8,268 bases of DNA from the NCBI GenBank assembly GCA_003217965.1, contig QHNB01000134.1, forward strand, positions 1 to 8,268. The letters are read 5' to 3'. The notes under the pieces were generated by a model. The model saw nothing but the letters and a program-made list of their open reading frames with translations, was not told the origin of the DNA and did not search any database. The position numbers and the translations under genes were made by a program. The first letter of the stretch is position 1. Every line of letters begins with the position of its first letter. Shown here piece by piece: positions 1 through 5,004 of the stretch. This DNA comes from Verrucomicrobiota bacterium. GTDB lineage: Bacteria > Verrucomicrobiota > Verrucomicrobiia > Chthoniobacterales > UBA10450.

Positions 1-20
1 GCGACGGCGTTTCTTCGCTC

Positions 21-39
21 GCGCTATAGAGAGCGCCGC
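21..39. repeat. Fragment sharing a 12-mer with the 165-231 inverted repeat
   Basis: The 12-base word AGAGAGCGCCGC occurs at 28-39 and again at 215-226, inside the right arm of the inverted repeat. In this copy the word is preceded by GCGCT, which can pair with AGCGC at 32-36 to form a small hairpin. The rest of the flanks differ, so this is either a degraded relative or a different member of the same repeat family. The call rests on one shared 12-mer. Confidence 0.35.
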
Positions 40-126
40 GCTGTGCCCAGCGCACCTAAACTCGTTGAGGACTCCGGAAGGCGTTCGAACGTAGGGCAAG
101 CGGACCGTACAACAGCGAAATATCTA

Positions 127-159
127 GAGATTCCTCGGCTCTGCTCGGAATGACAAAGG
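127..159. repeat. Short ATTCC...GGAAT repeat-like element
   Basis: The stretch reads AGAGATTCCTCGG, a short middle, then CTCGGAATGACAAAGG. ATTCC and GGAAT form the outer arms. From memory, closely similar 'GATTCcTCGcT...CTCGGAATGACA' units are scattered between genes in many unrelated bacterial genomes. I cannot check copy number here. It lies 5 bp from the larger inverted repeat, so the gap seems to be a place where such units collect. Confidence 0.4.
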
Positions 160-164
160 ATCGA

Positions 165-231
165 TTGTAGCGGCGGTCTCCGACTGTCGCCTTCGGAACA
201 TCGGTTCGACGCTCAGAGAGCGCCGCTACAA
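165..231. repeat. Imperfect inverted repeat, REP/MITE-like
   Basis: The left arm (165-189) begins TTGTAGCGGCGGTCTC. The right arm read backwards from 231 to 207 begins TTGTAGCGGCGCTCTC. Over 25 positions I count 21 matches, with the outer 11 perfect. The central 17 bases (190-206) are the loop. This can fold into a long hairpin and has no coding potential. Its size and shape fit a non-autonomous, dispersed palindromic element. I see no flanking target-site duplication I would trust. Family membership is inference; the inverted symmetry is directly visible. Confidence 0.65.
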
Positions 232-387
232 GGAGGGACGATTGACGTGAGAGGGCCGAATGACTTCGGGGCGAGGGACCTCGAAATTCCGTCTGGCAGG
301 TGATATTGGGAGATTAGTGGCCTCGAAAGCATTCGGGGCTCGGCACAAGGAGAAGGCGCTCACGGTGCCGCTTTTCGCAGCTTTTCG

Positions 388-1080
388 TTAATCGTGGCTG
401 CGACCGAGCACGATTGGGCCAGCAGAGGGACCACCTCCGCGCCGTCTGATGGCACCCGCGCCAGCGATCTCACGCTCAACATGCGCGGGGTTGCCGGTGT
501 ACTCGATCTTGCCGGCTCCGGTAATCGAAGCTTTTAGCGATTCACTCACTGCAATCCGAGCCTTGCCTGCGCCGGTCACCGAGATCTGCGCATTTTTTGT
601 TTGCAAGGAGTCCGCGAACAGATTGCTCGCCCCGGTCATGTCTGCAATGAGCTCATCGACTGCGCCATCGACGGTGACTTTTGCCGCACCGGTTGTCTCG
701 AGATAAAATTTGGTTCCTTTGACCTGATGCGCGACTAGCTTCGACGCGCCACTTAGTTTGGCAGCTTCAAGAGCACTGCTGGTAATCGTTACTTTGAGCG
801 ACCGCGCGAAATGAATTGATTGTCTCGTTCGCAAGCGCAAGACGTTATCTCGAGTCGTCACCTCAATGTACTGCTGCAAGTTCTCGTCCGCAGTGACTGC
901 GGCAGAAGGCGCGCCATTGCTCCATTCAATGTCGAACGCGCCACCGGCATCGATATTGGTGAATGGACCAACTGAGCGTTGCTCGGTCACAACGTGTCCA
1001 TTGCCTCGAATCCCGCCTATATCACAGGCTGCGAACCCGAGGACGACGAGAGAAAGCGCCGCAAAACTGAACTTTTTCAT
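388..1080 (-). CDS. GIN-domain (DUF2807) lipoprotein
   Basis: A 230-residue exported protein. The N-terminus (MKKFSFAALSLVVLGFAAC) is a lipoprotein signal with the lipobox Cys at residue 19, so the mature protein should be membrane-anchored. It is followed by the pattern typical of the head GIN domain: R-G-N-G-H-V-V at about 25-31, then G-P-F-T-N-I-D-A-G-G-A-F-D-I. Repeated short beta-strand units with 'TGA(S/A)' or 'SGAS' turns occupy about 105-210, as expected for this right-handed beta-helix fold. The tail (about 205-230) is Gly/Arg-rich. The family is common in Bacteroidota and other environmental bacteria; its molecular role is not established and adhesin-like or scaffold roles are only suggested. 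The ATG at 1080 has no clear Shine-Dalgarno. The gene lies 37 bp after the end of the frameshifted exported protein on the same strand, so the two are probably co-transcribed. Confidence 0.85.
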   Translation of the reverse strand: MKKFSFAALSLVVLGFAACDIGGIRGNGHVVTEQRSVGPFTNIDAGGAFDIEWSNGAPSAAVTADENLQQYIEVTTRDNVLRLRTRQSIHFARSLKVTITSSALEAAKLSGASKLVAHQVKGTKFYLETTGAAKVTVDGAVDELIADMTGASNLFADSLQTKNAQISVTGAGKARIAVSESLKASITGAGKIEYTGNPAHVEREIAGAGAIRRRGGGPSAGPIVLGRSHD

Positions 1081-1117
1081 AGTTAACGTTTGGATGCGGT
1101 GTAAGGCCGGGTCAGAT

Positions 1118-1994
1118 TCAAAAATCTGCGGTAGGGGCGGTTCGTACTGAAGAGGGAGCGATCGTTAATTTCACGGTTTCGGCAAGAATATTGCCGACAT
1201 AGAACTCAACCCGGTATTTTCCCGCAGCCCAGCCATCTTCTGGCCTCGACAGGGTGAACGTGCCGATTGCCTCCGGCGCGGTCGCAATATTGGTCGCTTC
1301 ATCGACCTTATAATCGGGCGGTGCGACCTCACCCGTTTCCTCCGCAATCCAGACTGCGCGAACCTTGGTTTTGCTGGGTAGGTCGTGAGCGCGCCAACGC
1401 GCAACGATTTGCAATGCATCAGATGAGATTGTCGTGAGCGGATCTCCGGCGGTGCTCGTCGAAACGGAGGCTTCGAATAACTTCTTCTCCGGAGGAAGCC
1501 CAGATTCGCTCTTGCTGATACTCGGAAGTGTGACGAGCTCGAGGGTGTTACGGGCACCGGAATGATCCGGCGGGTACCTTCACTTCTTCTTCGCCGATGA
1601 CTTTGAACGGTACCTTGACAGTTGCCTCAGCGATTTTGCCGTCGCCATCACACGGCGATCCGATCTCCAATTTTGACGGCAAAATTGTTAGCGCTGGATC
1701 AAAGCTTTTGACCTTTCCCGCGCTACTCAGCGACGTCATGAGCACAGCCTCGCCTTCTATTTTCAAGAACTCGGTCGATTCGGGGACGCCTTCGGCGACG
1801 GTCTCAACCGGTACCGACCCTTGATCTTTGTCTTGGGAGGGCAAGACCTTGCGAGTAATGGTCGTGGTGGCCGGACCTGGCTCGCGGGTCAGAGCATATT
1901 GCCAAACTGTGCCAGCCGCGGTGGGAACCGGACCATCCGCCCGCACCACACCTCCACACAATAATAGGATCAGAACTACACTGGATCGTGCCAT
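1118..1994 (-). pseudogene. Exported two-domain protein, apparent single-base frameshift
   Basis: The ATG at 1994 opens a good signal peptide (MARSSVVLILLLCGGVVRA, cleavage before Asp20). The frame then encodes a beta-rich region ending in the motif EEEVKVPAGSFRC and stops two codons later at 1548-1550. Skipping one C of the CCC run at 1552-1554 lets the next frame continue at once as RNTLELVTLPSISKSE and on to the TGA at 1118, giving about 291 residues. The first part (about 20-147) has W-Q-Y near its start and V-P-A-G-S-F-R-C at its end. This resembles exported DUF3108/TapB-like proteins, a tentative match. The second part (about 194-278) is a beta domain with V-W-I-A-E, G-T-F-T-L-S-R-P and G-W-x-x-G-K-Y-R-V-E, shared with the divergent gene at 2084. 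The role is unknown. It is either a recent pseudogene or a one-base assembly error; the intact coding character of both halves fits either. Confidence 0.75.
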
Positions 1995-2083
1995 CGCAGA
2001 CCGTAACCGCTGGCGCACGGGCCGTCCATGTTCGTCAATGGAATTTGACGGCAGTGAAACCTTTCCACAGGCTGGTTGGTTAT
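1995..2083. promoter_or_regulatory. Shared divergent upstream region
   Basis: These 89 bp separate the start codons of two divergently transcribed genes for exported proteins with a common C-terminal domain, so both promoters must lie here or inside the opposite gene. TTGACG occurs on the plus strand at 2045-2050, and a TTGACG also occurs on the minus strand. Neither has a convincing -10 element at the usual distance, so I do not name specific promoters. Confidence 0.35.
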
Positions 2084-2656
2084 ATGCGCGAATGTTTCTT
2101 CTTGATCGCATTGATTGTGATCGGCAATCCCGCTTGGACTGATGCGATGATGCCCTCGGCGAAGGATCGCTGGTTTGTGCCGAATGTCGGCATCGCCGAA
2201 TCATTACCGCTAAAACTCGAGGATGTGCGGTTGCCGCGGAAAACTGATCTCGAGCTGGCAGAGTTGCCGAAAATCACCGAGCAGGAGCCAATGGCGGCCA
2301 CGCCGGGGGAAACGAAATTGCTGACGGCGGCGCTGGCAACCGAGCCTACGGGCGAGCCGCAGACGTCTTTTCCTTCAGACACGCCGAAGCTCTATTTGCG
2401 CTGGCACGGTGAAGGACTGAACGCGGATGATAAGATCCGCTGCGTATGGATCGCCGAAGATGTTGGCGGGGCCGCGCCGGCAAATTATCAGGTTAGTGAA
2501 ACCTCAACCAAGGCATCAGAAACCGGTGGATTCGGTACCTTTACACTTTCGCGACCGATCAAAGGGTGGCCAACCGGCAAATACCGCGTTGAGATTTACG
2601 TCGGCGATAAATTGGCGGATACGATCAGATTTACGATTGAGAAAGTGGGAGAGTAA
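2084..2656 (+). CDS. Exported protein with a GWPxGKYRVE-type beta domain
   Basis: A 190-residue protein of unknown function. I chose the ATG at 2084 because it begins a signal peptide (MRECFFLIALIVIGNPAWTDA, possible cleavage after residue 21). The open frame extends back to a GTG at 1988, but that would put 32 unrelated residues before the signal and overlap the divergent gene's start codon. Residues about 22-100 form a low-complexity, acidic and Pro/Thr-rich linker. Residues about 101-187 are a beta domain with V-W-I-A-E, G-T-F-T-L-S-R-P and G-W-P-T-G-K-Y-R-V-E-I-Y-V-G. I count 41 identities over 85 aligned positions with the C-terminal part of the divergent frameshifted gene, so they are paralogues. 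The compact beta pattern with one conserved Trp pair suggests an Ig-like or surface-exposed module; that is inference. No Shine-Dalgarno is evident. Confidence 0.75.
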   Translation: MRECFFLIALIVIGNPAWTDAMMPSAKDRWFVPNVGIAESLPLKLEDVRLPRKTDLELAELPKITEQEPMAATPGETKLLTAALATEPTGEPQTSFPSDTPKLYLRWHGEGLNADDKIRCVWIAEDVGGAAPANYQVSETSTKASETGGFGTFTLSRPIKGWPTGKYRVEIYVGDKLADTIRFTIEKVGE

Positions 2657-2663
2657 ATTCGAT

Positions 2664-3290
2664 TTATCGGTTTTTCGAAACGTGCCCGAACATTTCGGCC
2701 GCTCGAGTACGTGCGTCGACCCGCGTTAGGCGCCGGGCTTGATTGGGAGTAAGGAGCGGCGCGTGGGAAATCTCGCAAAGATGTTCCGGGATAAACCAAA
2801 CGCCCGCTTCAGACGTCATCCAATTGCGATGGTCGAATTTGGAAAGGTCAACCGGCCGTGAGTAACGACGTAGAGTGCGTTCACCCCGGAGATTAAAGTA
2901 AATGTTGAAATAGCTCATCGCGAGTTCACGCAAAGTGCGGTAAACCGGCTCGCGGTAACGGCACCCCGTGAAATTTGATTTCGCTACGGCGCCCCAGAAA
3001 CCGCGCACTTTAAAAATCGCGAGCACATGATCGGTATCCTGATCAGCCTCAAGATCCCAAAGGAGCGGCGGGAATCCAAGCACCCGCAGTGCGGCTGCGG
3101 CGAAGATCGCGCCCTCCAAACAATGCGCGGTACCATTCCGTAAGACCACCCGGGGCGACCATGCGGTATCGGCCAAATGATACGGTAGATCGTCAAGAAA
3201 GCGCTGTACCCCAGCCGGCGTTTTCAAACGGCGCAGTGTGCGCACTTCGTTAGGAGTGAAGTTGTCTAAAACTTGTCGATTGGACCGCAT
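2664..3290 (-). CDS. Transglutaminase-like (Cys-His) domain protein
   Basis: About 208 residues, cytoplasmic, with no signal peptide. The core is that of a transglutaminase-like cysteine enzyme. R-N-G-T-A-H-C-L-E-G-A places the likely nucleophile at Cys57 (Cys58 counting from the upstream ATG), D-T-D-H-V gives the His at 88, and W-G-A-V-A-K-S-N-F follows about 10-18 residues later, where the third catalytic residue would be expected. The region Y-R-E-P-V-Y-R-T-L-R-E-L is also typical of this bacterial subgroup. Substrate and reaction are unknown; such domains act as proteases, amidases or cross-linkers. Two ATGs are adjacent (3293 and 3290). An AAAGG lies 5 bases before the second but only 2 before the first, so I prefer 3290. 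The gene converges with the exported-protein gene, with only 7 bases between the stop codons. Confidence 0.75.
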   Translation of the reverse strand: MRSNRQVLDNFTPNEVRTLRRLKTPAGVQRFLDDLPYHLADTAWSPRVVLRNGTAHCLEGAIFAAAALRVLGFPPLLWDLEADQDTDHVLAIFKVRGFWGAVAKSNFTGCRYREPVYRTLRELAMSYFNIYFNLRGERTLRRYSRPVDLSKFDHRNWMTSEAGVWFIPEHLCEISHAPLLTPNQARRLTRVDARTRAAEMFGHVSKNR

Positions 3291-3481
3291 CATGACCTTT
3301 CTAGGATTGCACAGGCCTTTCAGGCTGCCTTCCGGAGCAACGGCAGTATCATTCGGGCGAATTCAACCAGTGCGAGACGATTTTGCACGTCCAAAGCCTT
3401 CGATTTTGGGCTGCAAGCACCTACGGATCGTCCACTGCGCCTGCTGATGGATCGATCTGACCGCCCCGATTGGCGAAACCG

Positions 3482-3498
3482 GACCGAACGCTTCGGTC
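3482..3498 (-). terminator. Hairpin just downstream of the FN3/Pro-Thr gene
   Basis: GACCGAA and TTCGGTC form a perfect 7-bp stem with a 3-base loop, 14 bases past the stop codon of the minus-strand gene at 3513. On the minus strand it is followed by CGGTTTCG, a poor U-tract, so it is at best a weak intrinsic terminator. The remaining gap down to 3290 holds no gene I can support. Confidence 0.4.
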
Positions 3499-3512
3499 AA
3501 ATTGACGTGAGC

Positions 3513-4685
3513 TTACTGCGGGGTCGTTCCGCGAGGTGTTGGAGCCGATCCAGCCGACTCCGGCTGATCCGAATTTTTGGGTTGTGCGATTCCCAATCTT
3601 TGGAGGCGCCGCTGAAATCGGAGAGAGCGCGCCGGTGAGGGCGTGCCGTCAACCGCACCTCCGGCTTGAACTGACACGGCTGATGGAGTGGGCGTCGGAC
3701 TTGATACGTTGGTTTCGCCTGAAATCGTCACGGTGGTGGGTGTCGGTGTAGCGCGGGCGGTACGGCCCTTCGCATATGCGTTCCCATGCGAAGATTTTGG
3801 AGTTGGTGTCGGCGTTGGTGTTGGAGTCCCAACGATGATGGGCGTCGGAGTGGGCGTAGCACTAGCTGCTGCTGCTGGCGTCGGTGTCGGCGTCGGAGTC
3901 TGAGTTGGCGTAGGCGTCGGAGTCGGCGTCGGAGTTGGCGTTGGTGTTGGAGTCGGAGTTGGCGTTGGCGTTGGCGTCGGAGTTGGAGTTGGGGTTGGAG
4001 TCGGAGTCGGAGTTGGAGTTGGGGTCGTTGGAGTCGGAGTTGGGGTTGGGGTTGGCGTCGGAGTTGGCGTTGGAGTCGGAGTTGGCGTTGGAGTCGGAGT
4101 TGGAGTTGGTGTCGGGCTTGGGCTTGCCATCGCGCTCGTTACTTCGTTCGACGGGGCGCTTTCAAGCGAGCCTTTATATGCCACCACAACGTAATAATAG
4201 GTGGTCCCAGTAGGCGCATTTGAAACTGTCGCAGTTGTCACGGTGCCAACGTCGACGTGCTGAGAATAATTGCCTGTGGCCGTTCCGTAGTAGACACGGT
4301 AGCCATCGATATTAGGACTTGAGGCGCTGGCGGCCCACGCGAGCGTTAGGCCCTGAGGACTTGTGGCGGCTCTAATACTGGTACGGGTCTTTTTTTTGCC
4401 GCTGCGTTTTGCAATTTTGGTCGTGTGCGAATTGCTCGCATGAGTTGTTCTCTCCCTTCCCGACAACGTATCTTCTCGCGTCAAGATAACCTGAGCGGCG
4501 GCCGGGCTGGAGGTGGCCAAGAGGAAGACAAGGCCGCCAATCAGCGGGAGCAATCGCTGAGAGTGATGGCATTTATAGTTAATACCCGAAATTAAGCAGG
4601 GATTGTGCCGGAAAAATGCTCGAAATGCCCGCTCCCGGACCTGAAAATAAGCGCCCCATTCCGCCCTTCGGGACCGGAAACCCAC
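3513..4685 (-). CDS. Exported FN3-domain protein with long Pro-Thr repeat
   Basis: Counted from the outermost start, a GTG at 4685, this is 390 residues. Residues about 44-65 (RLLPLIGGLVFLLATSSPAAAQ) are a clear signal peptide, but 43 implausible residues precede it and no in-frame ATG lies close to it. The true start is therefore uncertain: a TTG at 4553, a rare ATT, or the out-of-frame ATG at 4572 after a one-base frameshift. After a basic stretch (K-R-S-G-K-K-K) there is one fibronectin type III domain (about 108-186; L-A-W, D-G-Y-R-V-Y-Y-G, T-T-Y-Y-Y-V-V-V-A-Y, S-A-P-S-N-E-V). Then comes a Pro-Thr repeat of about 85 residues, shorter Pro-Thr blocks and a basic C-terminus. FN3 plus Pro-Thr linkers usually occur in secreted or surface proteins of soil bacteria, often polysaccharide-binding; no catalytic domain is seen. 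It is transcribed in the same direction as the tRNA gene upstream. Confidence 0.7.
   Translation of the reverse strand: MGFRSRRAEWGAYFQVRERAFRAFFRHNPCLISGINYKCHHSQRLLPLIGGLVFLLATSSPAAAQVILTREDTLSGRERTTHASNSHTTKIAKRSGKKKTRTSIRAATSPQGLTLAWAASASSPNIDGYRVYYGTATGNYSQHVDVGTVTTATVSNAPTGTTYYYVVVAYKGSLESAPSNEVTSAMASPSPTPTPTPTPTPTPTPTPTPTPTPTPTPTPTTPTPTPTPTPTPTPTPTPTPTPTPTPTPTPTPTPTPTPTPTQTPTPTPTPAAAASATPTPTPIIVGTPTPTPTPTPKSSHGNAYAKGRTARATPTPTTVTISGETNVSSPTPTPSAVSVQAGGAVDGTPSPARSLRFQRRLQRLGIAQPKNSDQPESAGSAPTPRGTTPQ
3877..4123 (-). repeat. Hexanucleotide tandem repeat encoding (Pro-Thr)n
   Basis: About 247 bp made of roughly 41 degenerate 6-base units. On the plus strand they read GGCGTC, GGAGTC, GGAGTT, GGCGTT or GGTGTT; on the coding strand each gives one Pro-Thr pair. 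A Gln replaces Pro once near 3900, and an extra Thr interrupts near 4026. Variation is nearly all at third positions, so the protein repeat is under selection even though the DNA has drifted. Such arrays change length by slippage or recombination and are hard to assemble. Confidence 0.85.
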
Positions 4686-4742
4686 GCAATTTTTATCAGC
4701 CTCAGAAACTAATGCGTATCCAACGTTGGTGGCGGCGAAATC

Positions 4743-4816
4743 CGGAGCCTACGGGGCTCGAACCCGCAACCTCCGCCGTGACAGGGCGGCGCTCTAACCA
4801 ATTGAGCTAAGGCTCC
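4743..4816 (-). tRNA. trnD: tRNA-Asp (GUC anticodon)
   Basis: On the minus strand the acceptor arm GGAGCCT (4816-4810) pairs with AGGCTCC (4750-4744), followed by discriminator G at 4743. The D stem is GCTC/GAGC. The anticodon stem is CCGCC/GGCGG around the loop CTGTCAC, giving anticodon GTC. The T stem is GCGGG/CCCGT around TTCGAGC. The full length is 74 nt and all arms are intact. CCA is not encoded, so it must be added after transcription. The role is decoding GAU and GAC. Confidence 0.96.
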
Positions 4817-4838
4817 ACAGGCTGGAGAAAAGCGTCAG

Positions 4839-4867
4839 ACGATAGGTTCGGAGAGCAGGTGCTTCAA
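4839..4867 (-). promoter_or_regulatory. Probable sigma70-type promoter of tRNA-Asp
   Basis: On the minus strand TTGAAG (4867-4862) and TATCGT (4844-4839) are separated by exactly 17 bases. Each matches the consensus at four of six positions. The predicted start would be about 16 bases before the mature tRNA 5' end, a reasonable leader. The elements are visible; their use is inferred. Confidence 0.45.
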
Positions 4868-4955
4868 CCCGTTTTCGCGGTGAATAAAAATGCGACGAGC
4901 CCGTGATTTCGTCGTGGCAATTTTCCTGCTCCATGGAATCGACGCGTGCGGAGGA

Positions 4956-4984
4956 TTGTCGAACGATTGCGCGAAGGTTATAGT
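4956..4984 (+). promoter_or_regulatory. Probable sigma70-type promoter of arc
   Basis: TTGTCG (4956-4961) and TATAGT (4979-4984) are separated by exactly 17 bases. The -10 matches TATAAT at five of six positions and the -35 matches at four of six. Transcription would begin near 4991, leaving an untranslated leader of only about 14 bases before the ATG at 5005. That agrees with the lack of a strong Shine-Dalgarno. Together with the minus-strand elements at 4839-4867, it makes the tRNA-arc gap a divergent promoter region. Confidence 0.5.
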
Positions 4985-5004
4985 CTAAGGGCAGTGACAA
5001 AACG

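Larger units (their letters stand above)
1..387. other. Gene-free stretch holding repeat-like elements
   Basis: I see no convincing coding region on either strand here. The stretch lies downstream of the minus-strand GIN lipoprotein gene. It contains a word-sharing fragment near 21-39, an ATTCC/GGAAT-flanked repeat-like unit near 127-159 and a long imperfect inverted repeat at 165-231, listed separately. Positions 82-91 form a perfect 10-bp palindrome (CGTTCGAACG). From 240 to 387 I see nothing recognisable, including no clear terminator for the lipoprotein gene. Confidence 0.6.

Noticed and set aside
241..251. Word ATTGACGTGAG also found near 3501-3511
   Set aside because: An isolated 11-base match with unrelated flanks and no symmetry, most likely chance.
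1988..2083. Upstream GTG start for the exported protein at 2084
   Set aside because: It would overlap the divergent gene's start codon and place 32 non-signal residues ahead of a good signal peptide.
3320..3394. Minus-strand 24-codon frame (TTG start) ending in a helical ALVEFARMILPLLRKAA tail, just upstream of the transglutaminase-like gene
   Set aside because: It has no proper start codon or ribosome site, and the upstream residues look random. It could be a gene remnant, but the support is too thin to annotate.
3273..3638. 121-codon plus-strand frame
   Set aside because: It overlaps the 3' end of the minus-strand FN3 gene and the start of the transglutaminase-like gene, is Arg/Ser-rich and shows no recognisable motif.
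3688..4223. Plus-strand frames rich in Val-Gly, Arg-Ser-Trp or Glu-Leu repeats
   Set aside because: They are antisense readings of the Pro-Thr hexanucleotide array; the coding strand gives a signal peptide, an FN3 domain and regular Pro-Thr pairs.
4616..4810. Plus-strand frame ending in a GLEPATSAVTGRRSNQLS-like peptide
   Set aside because: This is the classic false protein made by reading the antisense of a tRNA gene; its C-terminal part lies over tRNA-Asp.
4743..4816. tRNA-Asp as an integration site for a mobile element
   Set aside because: No integrase, no repeated tRNA 3' end and no phage-like genes are visible on either side in this window.
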